A DNA stretch of 64,000 nucleotides. Origin: Paraburkholderia sartisoli. Lineage in GTDB: Bacteria; Pseudomonadota; Gammaproteobacteria; Burkholderiales; Burkholderiaceae. A program made the translations under genes and the position numbers. The stretch lies in NCBI RefSeq assembly GCF_900107685.1, contig NZ_FNRQ01000004.1, positions 372,001 through 436,000 of the forward strand. The letters are read 5' to 3'. The number at the start of each line of letters is the position of its first letter. Position 1 is the first letter of the stretch. The notes beneath the pieces are model-generated. The model did not search any database and was not told the origin of the DNA. It saw only the letters and a list, made by a program, of their open reading frames with translations. This document shows positions 44,875 through 53,720 of this stretch, in pieces.

Positions 44875-46266
44875 GTGAAGAAGCTTTCGAATTGCATGCG
44901 TGCCGCAGCGCTCGGCGTCGGCCTCATGATGGGCGGCGCCGCGCTCTCCCAGACGCAGAACAGCGTTTCGCCGGACGAAGCGCGCGCCATCGCGAAGGAC
45001 GCGTTCATCTACGCGTATCCGATGCTTTTCAACTACAAGACACTGTACGAGCAGGTTGTCGATCCGGCCTCGAAGTCGTACGTCGGCGGTTTCGGCCGGT
45101 TCCGGAATTACTCGCAGCCCTATGGCCCCGAGAACAAGGAAATCGTCACGCCGAACAACGACACGCCCTATTCGTGGGCATGGCTCGACCTGCGTCGCGA
45201 GCCATGGGTGCTGACCGTGCCCGAGGTGCCGGACAACCGCTACTACGTGTTCCAGTGGATCGATCTCTTCACGTACAACTTCGCGTATGTCGGATCACGC
45301 ACCACCGGTAACGGCGCGGGCCATTACCTGTTCGCCGGCCCGAACTGGAAAGGCAAAACGCCTGAGGGAATCGACAAGGTGTTCCGTTCCGAAACCGACC
45401 TCGTCGTCACGCTCGGGCGCACCGCGCTCAACGGCCCGGCCGATGTGAAGAACGTGCAGGCCGTCCAGAAAGGCTACAAGCTGACGCCGCTGTCCGCGTT
45501 CGAACACACCGCGCCGCCGCCGGCCGTGCCAAAGCCAGACTTCCCGAAATGGGATGAGGCGAAGGCGACATCGATCGATTTCATCGCGTACCTGAATTTC
45601 CTGCTGACGTTCACGCAGCCGCCGGCGCCGTCCGAAACGGAACTGCTTGCGCGCTTCGCGAAGATCGGCATCGCGCCGGGCAAGCCGTTCAATGCGGCGG
45701 CGTTGCCGGCCGATACGCGCGCGGCGATCGAAGCCGGCGTCGCCGATGGCAAGGCGGCGCTCGCCGACGCGGAGAAGCACACCACCAGCTCGTTCAATCT
45801 CTTCGGTTCGCGCGAGGCGCTCAAGGACGACTACACGACACGGGCCGTCGCGGCGGCAATGGGTATCTACGGCAACACGAAGGAAGAGGCCGTCTACGTC
45901 GGCACGCGTGTGGATGGCGACCATCAGCAACTGGTCGGGTCACAGCCGTACGTGCTTCATTTCGACAAAAAGGATCTGCCGCCGGCGAAGTTCTTCTGGT
46001 CGATGACGATGTACGACCTGCCGGCGCGCCATCTTGTACCCAATCCGATCAAGCGGTATTCGATTGGCGACCGCACCCAGGGCCTGAAGTACAACGCCGA
46101 CGGCTCGCTCGACATCTACGTCCAGCACGCTTCGCCCGGTGCCGGAAAAGAAGCCAACTGGCTGCCTGCGCCGCCGGGCCCTTATACCATGATCATGCGC
46201 ATTTACGGCCCTGGGCAGGCCGTGCTCGACGGCGCCTGGAAATTTCCCGAGCCGAAAAAAGAATGA
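44875..46266 (+). CDS. DUF1254 domain-containing exported protein
   Basis: A 463-residue exported protein: signal peptide (KKLSNCMRAAALGVGLMMGGAALS), a DUF1254 domain (IAKDAFIYAYPMLFNYKTLYEQV, TPNNDTPYSWAWLDLRREPWVLTVPEV, YYVFQWIDLFTYNFAYVGSRTTGN), and a DUF1214 domain at the end (KFFWSMTMYDLPARHLVPNP, DIYVQHASPGAGKEANWLPAPPGPYTMIMRIYGP). These domains have no settled role; some members are linked to envelope lipids or polyester metabolism. The GTG at 44875 is chosen with AAGG spaced eight bases; GTG at 44866 is the alternative. Confidence 0.9.
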   Translation: MKKLSNCMRAAALGVGLMMGGAALSQTQNSVSPDEARAIAKDAFIYAYPMLFNYKTLYEQVVDPASKSYVGGFGRFRNYSQPYGPENKEIVTPNNDTPYSWAWLDLRREPWVLTVPEVPDNRYYVFQWIDLFTYNFAYVGSRTTGNGAGHYLFAGPNWKGKTPEGIDKVFRSETDLVVTLGRTALNGPADVKNVQAVQKGYKLTPLSAFEHTAPPPAVPKPDFPKWDEAKATSIDFIAYLNFLLTFTQPPAPSETELLARFAKIGIAPGKPFNAAALPADTRAAIEAGVADGKAALADAEKHTTSSFNLFGSREALKDDYTTRAVAAAMGIYGNTKEEAVYVGTRVDGDHQQLVGSQPYVLHFDKKDLPPAKFFWSMTMYDLPARHLVPNPIKRYSIGDRTQGLKYNADGSLDIYVQHASPGAGKEANWLPAPPGPYTMIMRIYGPGQAVLDGAWKFPEPKKE

Positions 46267-46377
46267 TGCCAGCTGGACGGCCTGCCGGGTCTTTCGCGAA
46301 GGGCCCGTATGCAGGATCGCAACGATACAGTTCGGTCCCGGGGCGAACACGGAAAAGTTACAGGGAGTAAAACCAGG

Positions 46378-47361
46378 ATGAAAAATATCATTCAATATTT
46401 CGGGCACCCGATGCGCGACGCACGACGCGCCGGCATCAACGTCACCCTGGCCGCTGGGATCGCGGGCCTGAGCTTCGCACAGCTGGCCCACGCGACGGAA
46501 GGCGGTATCGGCCGGCCGATCACCGGCATGCAGGTGATGCCCTACGCCGGCGTGGTGCCGCCCACGTCGGACTGGATCGTGTCGCTTTCGACGATCTACT
46601 ACCAGGGCTCGCTCGGCGCGAGCAAGACGCTGCCGGTTGCCGGCACGATCACAGCGGGTCTGAACTACCAGGTCGTGTACAGCATCGCGAATGCGGTCAA
46701 GACGTGGGGCATCACCGCGGGCGGGTGGAATTTCGCTTCGTCGTTCGGCGTGCCGGTGCAGTATACGAACGCGTCGTCGTTTCACGGCATTCTGCCTGAC
46801 GACCACGCCACCCAGTTTGCCGACATCTTCTTCACGCCGGTCGTGGCGGGCTATCACCTGACGAAGACCGACCACGTCGCATTGAGCGTCCAGATCTACG
46901 CGCCGACGGGCGCCTACAACCCGAACCGTCTCGCGAACGCCGGCCAGAACACGTGGACGTTCACGCCAACCATCTCGTACACGAAGCTCTTCCCCGCACA
47001 GGGAATCGAGCTGTCGGCGAACTACGGCGTCGAGTTCTACACAACCAACAGCGCCACCAGTTACCACAACGCACCGCTCAGCGTGCTCGACCTGCTCGCG
47101 CTCAAGCGCTTCAAGGGCGGCTGGGGCGTCGGCGTGGTCGGCGGCTGGATCCAGCAGCTTGGCGACGACACCGGCGGCCTCGCCAACCTGACGGATGGTG
47201 CGCGCGGCCATGCGCTCGGTATCGGTCCGATCGTGACGTGGTCCGGCGCGATCGACAAGACGCCCGTCTCGGCGTCGCTGCGCTGGGTCAATGAATTCGA
47301 AGTGCAGGCGCGCCCGAAGGGCAACGCGGTCCTGCTTTCCGTCAGCGCAACATTCCAGTAG
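46378..47361 (+). CDS. MetA-pathway (phenol degradation)-like outer-membrane transporter
   Basis: A 327-residue outer-membrane barrel of the Phenol_MetA_deg family. The signal segment (INVTLAAGIAGLSFAQLAHA/TEG) is followed by GRPITGMQVMPYAGVVPPTSDWIVSLSTIYYQG, typical strand/turn repeats (AGYHLTKTDHVALSVQIYAPTGAYNPNR, NTWTFTPTISYTKLF), and a final strand SVSATFQ. Members are thought to allow uptake of hydrophobic compounds across the outer membrane. A GGGAG-type site lies upstream of the ATG. Substrate unknown. Confidence 0.87.
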   Translation: MKNIIQYFGHPMRDARRAGINVTLAAGIAGLSFAQLAHATEGGIGRPITGMQVMPYAGVVPPTSDWIVSLSTIYYQGSLGASKTLPVAGTITAGLNYQVVYSIANAVKTWGITAGGWNFASSFGVPVQYTNASSFHGILPDDHATQFADIFFTPVVAGYHLTKTDHVALSVQIYAPTGAYNPNRLANAGQNTWTFTPTISYTKLFPAQGIELSANYGVEFYTTNSATSYHNAPLSVLDLLALKRFKGGWGVGVVGGWIQQLGDDTGGLANLTDGARGHALGIGPIVTWSGAIDKTPVSASLRWVNEFEVQARPKGNAVLLSVSATFQ

Positions 47362-47370
47362 GAGTGCGGC

Positions 47371-48237
47371 ATGCGTAATCGTCACCTGCCGGCTGCGGCC
47401 GGCCTGGGGTTTCGCATCCCATCGCTGCCATCCCTGAGCGCGCTGGGCATCGTCGCCTGCCTGGCGGCGGCCGTACCAGGCGCGTCAGCGCGCGCCCAGA
47501 CGGCCGACGCACCAGCGGACGCGGCCTCGTCTACAGTCGTTGCGGCGCCCGCCGAACGCCAGCCCGAGGCGCTCGGCGCGTTGACAAAGATGGGAGACTA
47601 TCTGCGTTCGCTCGCCCGTTTCGAGGTCGACGCGACAAGCGCAACCGACGCCGTGCTCGACAACGGCCAGACGGTCAGCTTCGCGCATCGCACCGAACTG
47701 AAGGTCCAGCGGCCGAACCGGCTGCGCGCCGACGTCACCGGCAGTCGCGGTCCGCGAGGCCTCGTGTATGACGGCGCGACGTTCACGATCTTCAATACAA
47801 ACAAACGCTATTACTCGAAGAATCCGGCGCCCGATTCGATCGACGGACTCGTACGCGAACTCTCGACCACATATGGCATCGAGACGCCGCTCGCGGATCT
47901 CTTCTACTGGGGCAACGGCAAGGTCGACGACACCGCGCTGACCTCGGCGCTCTTCATTGGGCTCGAACGGATCGACTCGCGCTGGTGCAATCATTACGCG
48001 TACCGGCAGGACGGCGCGGACTGGGAGTTGTGGCTTCAGACAGGTTCTCGTCCGCTGCCCTGCCGGATGATCATTACCGATACGACACAGCCCGCGCGAC
48101 CGCGTCACGCCGTGACGTATCACTGGACGCTCAATCCTTCGTTTTCCTCTTCGACGTTCATCTACCGGCCGCCAGCGGACGCCCGGGCGATCACACTGCG
48201 GCCTGCCCCGCAAGCGCCGCTCGAGGAGAGCGAATGA
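47371..48237 (+). CDS. DUF2092 exported protein
   Basis: A 288-residue periplasmic protein with a long signal region (cleavage near ASARA/QTA). Its DUF2092 core (ALTKMGDYLRSLARFEVDATSATD, HRTELKVQRPNRLRADVTGSRGPRGLVYDGATFTIFN, TPLADLFYWGNG) is related to lipoprotein-carrier (LolA/LolB-like) folds that bind acyl chains. Role unknown; a lipid-handling or outer-membrane delivery role is plausible. It begins nine bases after the barrel gene behind AGGAG, and its stop overlaps the next start (ATGA). Confidence 0.86.
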   Translation: MRNRHLPAAAGLGFRIPSLPSLSALGIVACLAAAVPGASARAQTADAPADAASSTVVAAPAERQPEALGALTKMGDYLRSLARFEVDATSATDAVLDNGQTVSFAHRTELKVQRPNRLRADVTGSRGPRGLVYDGATFTIFNTNKRYYSKNPAPDSIDGLVRELSTTYGIETPLADLFYWGNGKVDDTALTSALFIGLERIDSRWCNHYAYRQDGADWELWLQTGSRPLPCRMIITDTTQPARPRHAVTYHWTLNPSFSSSTFIYRPPADARAITLRPAPQAPLEESE

Positions 48238-48938
48238 TGAAACGCACACAACGACTCGTGGCAGCCGGTCTTGCCGGCGTGCTCGCCGCTTCGTCATCCG
48301 GTGTTTACGCATTCCGCTTCGCCGGCGGTGCGCGAACCAGCATTCATTCGATGTCGCATGGCGGTCAGGGCTTTCAGGGTGGTGGTTTTCATGGTGGTGA
48401 AGGTGCTGGTGGTTTTCATGGCGGGCCACCGCCAGGGCCGGGGCCGCAGCCACATCCGCCGGGACCCGGACCGGGGCCCCAGCCGCATCCACCGGGGCCT
48501 GGACCGGGGCCCCAGCCGCATCCACCGGGGCCTGGACCTGGACCGCAGCCGCATCCTCCCGGACCTGGGCCTGGACCCGAACCACACCCGCCGGGACCGC
48601 CGCCCGGGCCACCACCGGGTCCCGGACCGCATCCGCCAGGGCCACCGCCCGGACCACCCCCGGGCCCAGGCCCCGGACCGCATCCGCCGGGACCACCGCC
48701 TCCTCCACCCCCGCCGCCGGGCTGGTGGGGTGGCGGCTGGTACGTGGATCCAGTCGCCGCGGCCGTGACGGTCGGCGTCACAGCGGCCGTGATCGGCGCC
48801 GCGTATGCGTCGTTGCCGCCGGGCTGTACGAGCGTCGTCGTAGGTGGCGTCGCGTATCAGCATTGCGGTCCGACCTGGTATCAACCGCAATACGTCGGCA
48901 CGCAGGTCGAGTACATCGTCGTCGCGCCGCCTCGCTAA
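48234..48938 (+). CDS. Proline-rich repeat exported protein
   Basis: A 234-residue exported protein. A signal peptide (KRTQRLVAAGLAGVLAASSSGVYA) is followed by a His/Gly segment (GGFHGGEGAGGFHGG). About 95 residues of Pro/Gly repeats follow, including five 11-residue units GPGPQPHPPGP. The ordered C-terminus carries a hydrophobic helix (AAAVTVGVTAAVIGAAYASL) and the block PPGCTSVVVGGVAYQHCGPTWYQPQY, which resembles envelope-associated DUF6515-like ends. Translation is coupled to DUF2092 by ATGA overlap. The repeat region likely spans the periplasm or cell wall. Confidence 0.75.
   Translation: MMKRTQRLVAAGLAGVLAASSSGVYAFRFAGGARTSIHSMSHGGQGFQGGGFHGGEGAGGFHGGPPPGPGPQPHPPGPGPGPQPHPPGPGPGPQPHPPGPGPGPQPHPPGPGPGPEPHPPGPPPGPPPGPGPHPPGPPPGPPPGPGPGPHPPGPPPPPPPPPGWWGGGWYVDPVAAAVTVGVTAAVIGAAYASLPPGCTSVVVGGVAYQHCGPTWYQPQYVGTQVEYIVVAPPR
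48435..48599 (+). repeat. Five 33-base tandem repeats within the proline-rich gene
   Basis: Five in-frame 33-base units encode GPGPQPHPPGP (the last with E for Q), residues 68-122. Related shorter Pro/Gly repeats continue to about residue 160. In-frame length variation between strains is expected. Confidence 0.9.
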
Positions 48939-49009
48939 GGCGCGGCGTGCCGGCGTAACCGGTCACGCGGAAGACTGTCCGGATCATTCCACTGCGCCCC
49001 GGCGCGAAG

Positions 49010-50185
49010 GTGAGACGATTGGCGATTGCACGCGGGAATCCGAATCACCGATATGCCCGCAGGCTTTACGGCCTGCTTGGCTGCGTCGCGGTCATGGCGC
49101 TCTGCGCTTCGCAGGCACGTGCGGACGGCCGCTTCACCGATCCAGCCGACGGTGCGTTCGACCTGAGCGACATGCTGCTTTCGCACAAGGGCGTGTTGCC
49201 GGTGCCGACGCTGATCACCGAACCCGCCGTGGGCTACGGCCTCGGGCTCGGCCTGCTGTACTTCACGATGCCGAAACACGAAACGAACGCCGATCCAGAC
49301 GCCCCGCCCAGTCCCCACGCCGCCGCGCCGCCGAACATCACCGGCGTCGGCGGCTTTGCAACCGGCACACATAGCTGGGGGGTGGGCCTGATGCACTTCC
49401 ACACCTGGGACGACGACCGCATCCGTTATATGGGCGTCATCGGCAAGGTCAACCTGCATCTGAACTTTTATGGCCCGGAGGGTCTGGCGCACGCCTATCA
49501 GCTCGACGGGATCGCGCTCGTCCAGCAACTGCTGTTTCGCATCGGCGATTCGCACTGGTACGTTGGCCCGCGCTACACGTTCTTCGATTCGCATACGCGC
49601 TTCGGTCCGGTGCTGCCCAACGGGCTCGGCAATTTCGAGAGCGAGCAGCGGGTCGGCAAAGGCAGCGTCGTCGTCGACTATGACACGCGCGACAACATGT
49701 TCTTTCCGGCCACGGGTACGTATGCCGAGTTCGAAGCCGCCATCGCGCGTGGAGGACTCGGCAGTTCGACGGACTTTCAGATGGAGACCGCGAAGGCCTA
49801 CCGGTGGTTCACGCTGTCGCCCTCGTGGGTTCTCGGGCTGCGCGCGGACACCGGCTTTTCCCAGGGCGACATCCCGTTTTTCGCGCAGCCCTACGTCTCG
49901 CTGCGCGGCGTGCCGGACGCGAAATATCAGGACCGCAACCAGCTCACCGGCGAAGTCGAAATCCGCTGGAACGTGACGCCGCGCTGGTCCGTACTTGGGT
50001 TCGGCGGGCTCGGCAAGGCGTACGGGAACCAGCATTCGATTTCGGATGCGCCCCTGGCATACGGCTTTGGCACCGGTTTTCGCTATCTGATCGCACGCAA
50101 GCTGGGACTCTCGATGGGTATCGACGTCGCGCGCGGGCCAGGCCAGAACGCTTTCTATGTGCAGGTCGGCAGTGCGTGGCGCTGA
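49010..50185 (+). CDS. Omp85/BamA-type surface antigen (C-terminal barrel only)
   Basis: A 391-residue outer-membrane protein with a signal peptide (LYGLLGCVAVMALCASQARA/DGR). The remainder fits the Omp85 bacterial surface antigen barrel, without POTRA repeats: YGLGLGLLYFT, VVVDYDTRDNMFFPATGTYAEFEAAIAR (barrel/lid-type motif), PYVSLRGVPDAKYQDRNQLTGEVEIRWNV and a C-terminal VQVGSAWR. Such short versions are found in envelope clusters of unknown role. The start is a GTG at 49010 within GCGAAGG; no better in-frame start is available upstream of the signal peptide. Confidence 0.85.
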   Translation: MRRLAIARGNPNHRYARRLYGLLGCVAVMALCASQARADGRFTDPADGAFDLSDMLLSHKGVLPVPTLITEPAVGYGLGLGLLYFTMPKHETNADPDAPPSPHAAAPPNITGVGGFATGTHSWGVGLMHFHTWDDDRIRYMGVIGKVNLHLNFYGPEGLAHAYQLDGIALVQQLLFRIGDSHWYVGPRYTFFDSHTRFGPVLPNGLGNFESEQRVGKGSVVVDYDTRDNMFFPATGTYAEFEAAIARGGLGSSTDFQMETAKAYRWFTLSPSWVLGLRADTGFSQGDIPFFAQPYVSLRGVPDAKYQDRNQLTGEVEIRWNVTPRWSVLGFGGLGKAYGNQHSISDAPLAYGFGTGFRYLIARKLGLSMGIDVARGPGQNAFYVQVGSAWR

Positions 50186-50263
50186 GCATGCCCACGTATT
50201 TCACCCGTGCCTGCCCGCACCTTTTTCCCAGCAACACAACGAAGTAACGCAAAAGGAGTAATC

Positions 50264-50872
50264 ATGAAGTCATCCCTGAAAACCGGCCCGAAACGCACGT
50301 CGGCGATCAAGGCAGTCATGCTGTTGTCGGTGGCGCTGGCCTGGCCGGCGTTCGCGCAGAACGCCAGTTCAGCCGATGGACAGAAAGCCGTTGGCGCCGC
50401 CGCGCTCGTACACGTTCAGGCAACCGTCATCGGCATCGACGCCGTGACGAACAGCGTCACGCTGCGCGGACCGCGCGGCAACGCGGCGGTGGTCGACGTC
50501 GACCCGCAGGTCGGCGACGTGAAGAAGCTGCAGCTCGGCGACAAGGTCGACATCGCGTACAGGAACGCGATCCTGCTGGCCGTCGACAAGGAGAAGTCGG
50601 GCGGCATCCGTGAACGCGTCGAGACGCGCGCGGCGATTCCGGCTTCGGATGGCATCGTGGCATCGGCGCGTCGCGTCGAAGTGCTGGCGACCGTGCAGAA
50701 GATCGATCACAAGAAGCGTCTCGTGACGCTGCGCGGCCCGAATCGCACGGAAGTGCTCGAAGCGGCACCGGACGTCTCGATCGACAAGCTGAAAGTGGGC
50801 GATATGGTGCATGCGGTGTTCGTGTCGGCTACCGCGGCCCAAGTCACGCGTGAAGGCAACGTGGTGAAGTAA
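50264..50872 (+). CDS. Hypothetical exported protein with two similar beta modules
   Basis: A 202-residue protein with a signal peptide (AIKAVMLLSVALAWPAFA/QNA). Two related segments of about 60 residues follow: VHVQATVIGIDAVTNSVTLRGPRGNAAVVDVDPQVGDVKKLQLGDKVDIAY, and VEVLATVQKIDHKKRLVTLRGPNRTEVLEAAPDVSIDKLKVGDMVHAVF. This points to an internal duplication of a small OB-like or barrel-sandwich fold. No named family. An AAAAGGAG site precedes the ATG. It closes the envelope run. Confidence 0.7.
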   Translation: MKSSLKTGPKRTSAIKAVMLLSVALAWPAFAQNASSADGQKAVGAAALVHVQATVIGIDAVTNSVTLRGPRGNAAVVDVDPQVGDVKKLQLGDKVDIAYRNAILLAVDKEKSGGIRERVETRAAIPASDGIVASARRVEVLATVQKIDHKKRLVTLRGPNRTEVLEAAPDVSIDKLKVGDMVHAVFVSATAAQVTREGNVVK

Positions 50873-50880
50873 GTGCGAGG

Positions 50881-50940
50881 TCCGGCGCTTCGTCGCCGGA
50901 TAGCAAACCGCCTGGAAAGGGGCGCGGCTCACGCGCCCCT
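50881..50940 (+). terminator. Paired hairpins after the envelope cluster (weak)
   Basis: Two successive hairpins: TCCGGCG/CGCCGGA (50881-50900), and AGGGGCGCG/CGCGCCCCT (50918-50926 and 50932-50940) with a 5-base loop. No T-run follows, so intrinsic termination is uncertain. Confidence 0.45.
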
Positions 50941-51001
50941 CGCTTGATCGATATGCCTTATCGCGTCGCTGCTCGCCGATCCTGCAGCGATGCTCAACTA
51001 A

Positions 51002-51406
51002 TCAATCGGCCGCCCGGGCCATGGGTCGCGCGCGATTCTGCCAGCGCCCCGACGCCGGTGTTCCGGCCGACGCTCCCTGACCCCCAGGCTGCGGACGATG
51101 CATGCGCGCGATCACGGCTTCGCACATCGCGTCGCCGGTCTCGCCGTACAGATCGTGCATCGCACGCTGCAGCACGCCTGAATCGAACCATACCTTGAAG
51201 CGCCGATGGCACGTGCGGTAGTCCGGATAGCGCGTGGGCAACGCGGCCCACGCGGCGCCGCTGGCGAGCACCCATAGCACGCCGTTTAGCACCATGCGCG
51301 TGTTGCGCGTGGGTCGCCCGCGCGGATCCTTGCGGGCGCGAAACGCGATAAAGAGTCCTTCCACGCTGCTCCATTGCGCGTCGGTGAGGTCGCGGTGCAG
51401 TGCCAT
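51002..51406 (-). CDS. Isolated IS5-family orfA-type transposase-like protein
   Basis: A 134-residue protein matching the DUF4096/IS5 orfA helix-turn-helix segment: LTDAQWSSVEGLFIAFRARKDPRGRPTRNTRMVLNGVLWVLASGAAWAALPTRYPDYRTCHRRFKVWFDSGVLQRAM. The catalytic DDE half of an IS5 transposase is absent and no matching inverted repeats or target duplication were seen. An extra tail (HDLYGETGDAMCEAVIARMHRPQPG) continues past the usual orfA. It could be a remnant or a domesticated DNA-binding protein; the frame is intact. Confidence 0.7.
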   Translation of the reverse strand: MALHRDLTDAQWSSVEGLFIAFRARKDPRGRPTRNTRMVLNGVLWVLASGAAWAALPTRYPDYRTCHRRFKVWFDSGVLQRAMHDLYGETGDAMCEAVIARMHRPQPGGQGASAGTPASGRWQNRARPMARAAD

Positions 51407-51568
51407 CTGAACTCCGTATCTGAACAGTTCGGTCACAAGACTGGTAGCTTCACCAGCGTGACATCCGGCAAACACGGTGACTGTGGTCTGGCACGCATTC
51501 CACCCCGCGATGTGCGGTCCGGCGAACATTCGCGCATGTACGCCGTCGCATGAAACGCGCCCCGCGGT

Positions 51569-51691
51569 TCAATTCTTCAGTTTTAATATCGAGGGAAAGC
51601 GGATATCGAACGTCGCGCCGAGACCTTCGCGCGACTCGAAGTGAATCGCGCCATCCAGCACGCGGCACACTTCCTTGACGATCCAAAGGCG
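51569..51691 (-). pseudogene. Fragment of a sensor histidine kinase C-terminus
   Basis: Forty residues (RLWIVKEVCRVLDGAIHFESREGLGATFDIRFP...) match the last part of a HATPase domain, including its G2 box area (G-x-G-A-T-F). The expected preceding GLGL is replaced, and all dimerisation and sensor domains are missing. It is a decayed remnant beside the IS5-type ORF. Confidence 0.65.
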
Positions 51692-51824
51692 CGTGACGGT
51701 CCTGCTTGCGAGCCAGACATAAAACAGGAACCTCCGGCCGTGGACAACGCGAGCGGCTCCATCCGAACACAGAAAACGGCGGGAAAACACGCTGTGGCGG
51801 CCTACCAGGAATCAAGCCCAGGAA

Positions 51825-52892
51825 TCAGGCGCCCTCTTCGAGCACGAGCAGATTCTCGTGCGAGAAACCAAGCGCAACAGGCTGGCCGCGCTCCGGCAGC
51901 CTGCGATTCGGGTCGTTGAAGACATCGAGCGAAATGACAGCCTCCTGCACGCGCGCGCGAATCCGCACGACGGCCCCGAGGAAACTGACGTCCTCGACCG
52001 TCGCGGCGAGCGTGTTGCGGCCCGGCGCGGGCGCCTCCAGCACGATCGCTTCCGGCCGCAGGGCCAGCATGCGCTTCCTGCCGGCGTCGCCCGGCGCAAG
52101 CGTCTGGGTCGTGATCAACTCCTGGCCTTCGACGGCCATCCGGCCCGTCGTCGGGTCCACCACATGCCCGGTCAGAATGTTGAGCGTGCCGACAAACGAA
52201 GCCACGAAACGCGTGCGCGGATAGTTATAGATTTCCGACGGCGTGCCGACCTGTTCGACGCGCCCCTCGTTCATCACGACGATCCGGTCGGAGATCGACA
52301 ACGCCTCTTCCTGATCGTGCGTCACGAAAATCGACGTGATGCCGAGTTCGCGCTGCAGCATGCGAATGTCCTGGCGCAGCGAAATACGGATCTTCGCGTC
52401 GAGCGCCGACAGCGGTTCGTCGAGCAGCAGCACCTGCGGCTTGCCGGCAAGCGCGCGCGCCAGCGCGACGCGCTGCTGCTGTCCGCCCGACATCTGCCAC
52501 GGGTAGCGGTCGCCGAGATGCGGCAGCTTGATCAGCGCCAGCATTTCATCGACACGCTTGCGGATTTCCGCGTCCGGCCGCCCGGCGACACGCAGCCCAA
52601 AACCGATGTTGCCCGCCACCGTCATGTTCGGAAACAGCGCATACGACTGGAACACCATGCCGACCTTGCGCTGGCGCGTGCGCAGATGCGTGACGTCGCG
52701 TCCATCGAGGCGGATCGTGCCGCGCGTCGGATTCTCGAAGCCCGCGATCATGCGCAGCACCGTCGTCTTGCCGCAACCCGACGGCCCGAGAAACGTGACG
52801 AATTCGCCGCGCTCGATCTTCATGTCGAAGTGATGCAGCGCGGTGTTCGATCCAAACGTCTTGTGCAGGTTTTCAATTTCAAGGAATGCCAT
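51825..52892 (-). CDS. ABC importer ATP-binding protein (PotA-type)
   Basis: A 355-residue ATPase of the MalK/PotA class with a C-terminal TOBE regulatory domain. Walker A GPSGCGKTTV near residue 36, signature MSGGQQQRVALARAL, Walker B VLLLDEPLSALD and the switch histidine in FVTHDQEEAL are complete. It energises the two permeases upstream, with which it is co-transcribed (18-base gap). The ATG at 52892 has a GAAGG site; an in-frame ATG at 52907 is an alternative. Substrate inferred from ugpQ and the binding protein. Confidence 0.93.
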   Translation of the reverse strand: MAFLEIENLHKTFGSNTALHHFDMKIERGEFVTFLGPSGCGKTTVLRMIAGFENPTRGTIRLDGRDVTHLRTRQRKVGMVFQSYALFPNMTVAGNIGFGLRVAGRPDAEIRKRVDEMLALIKLPHLGDRYPWQMSGGQQQRVALARALAGKPQVLLLDEPLSALDAKIRISLRQDIRMLQRELGITSIFVTHDQEEALSISDRIVVMNEGRVEQVGTPSEIYNYPRTRFVASFVGTLNILTGHVVDPTTGRMAVEGQELITTQTLAPGDAGRKRMLALRPEAIVLEAPAPGRNTLAATVEDVSFLGAVVRIRARVQEAVISLDVFNDPNRRLPERGQPVALGFSHENLLVLEEGA

Positions 52893-52910
52893 GACGGGCG
52901 CCTTCATTCA

Positions 52911-53720
52911 TCAGGGTTTCTGTTCGGCGAGCGCAGGTGTACGACTCGTCTTGCGGGCGGAGCCAAACACCTGGATCAGGCCCATCGCGGCCCACGTAAT
53001 CGCGAACGCAATGATCGCGAGCGCCGAAGGTTCATACGCGCGATTCGCGCCGACCAGCTGTAGATAGGGGCCAAACGCCGGCCGGTCGAGCAGGCTCGCG
53101 ATCGTGAATTCGCCCATCACCACCGCGAACGTCAGGAACGCGCCCGACAGGATGCCCGAGCGGATATTCGGAAAGATCACCTTGAAGAGGATCGTCGGCC
53201 AGTTCGCGCCGAGACATTCGGCCGCTTCCGTCAGCGAGCGCACGTCGACCGCGCTCAAACCGGCGTCGACCGCGCGGTACATATACGGCAGCGAAAGCGT
53301 CACGTATCCGAAGACGAGCAGCAAATCGGTGGCGCGCTCGTTACCGGTGAGCGGCAAAAACGAACTGCTGTTGTACATGCGCAGGTAGCCGAACACGATC
53401 ACGATCGCCGGAATCACGAGCGGCAGCAGCGTGATGAATTCGACGACCGGCCGCAGCTTCGGCAGACGCAACCGGACCCAGTACGCCGTCGGTACCACGA
53501 GCAGGATGCCGACGACAATCGTCAGCAACGCCATCAGGATCGAGTACCCAAACGACGCCTGAAATTGCGTGTCGCCAAGCACCACCCTGTACGCTTCGAA
53601 GCTGTACACACCGCGCTTCATGCGCAGGCTGAACTCGAACGTCGCGATCAGCGGAATCAGGAAATACAGCGAACCAGTGACGATGGCGATCCACGCCCCC
53701 GCACGTGACCGGGATTTCAT
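52911..53720 (-). CDS. ABC importer permease (PotC-type)
   Basis: A 269-residue inner-membrane permease with about six helices. The EAA-loop motif that contacts the ATPase is EAAECLGANWPTILFKVIFPNI. Helices include AWIAIVTGSLYFLIPLIATF, LMALLTIVVGILLVVPTAYWV and FITLLPLVIPAIVIVFGYL. It overlaps the upstream permease by four bases (ATGA). It pairs with the permease at 53717 as a heterodimeric channel. Confidence 0.93.
   Translation of the reverse strand: MKSRSRAGAWIAIVTGSLYFLIPLIATFEFSLRMKRGVYSFEAYRVVLGDTQFQASFGYSILMALLTIVVGILLVVPTAYWVRLRLPKLRPVVEFITLLPLVIPAIVIVFGYLRMYNSSSFLPLTGNERATDLLLVFGYVTLSLPYMYRAVDAGLSAVDVRSLTEAAECLGANWPTILFKVIFPNIRSGILSGAFLTFAVVMGEFTIASLLDRPAFGPYLQLVGANRAYEPSALAIIAFAITWAAMGLIQVFGSARKTSRTPALAEQKP

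Noticed and set aside
48416..48781. Glycine-rich 121-residue frame on the minus strand
   Set aside because: It is the antisense shadow of the proline-repeat coding region; Pro codons (CCN) read as Gly (GGN) on the other strand.
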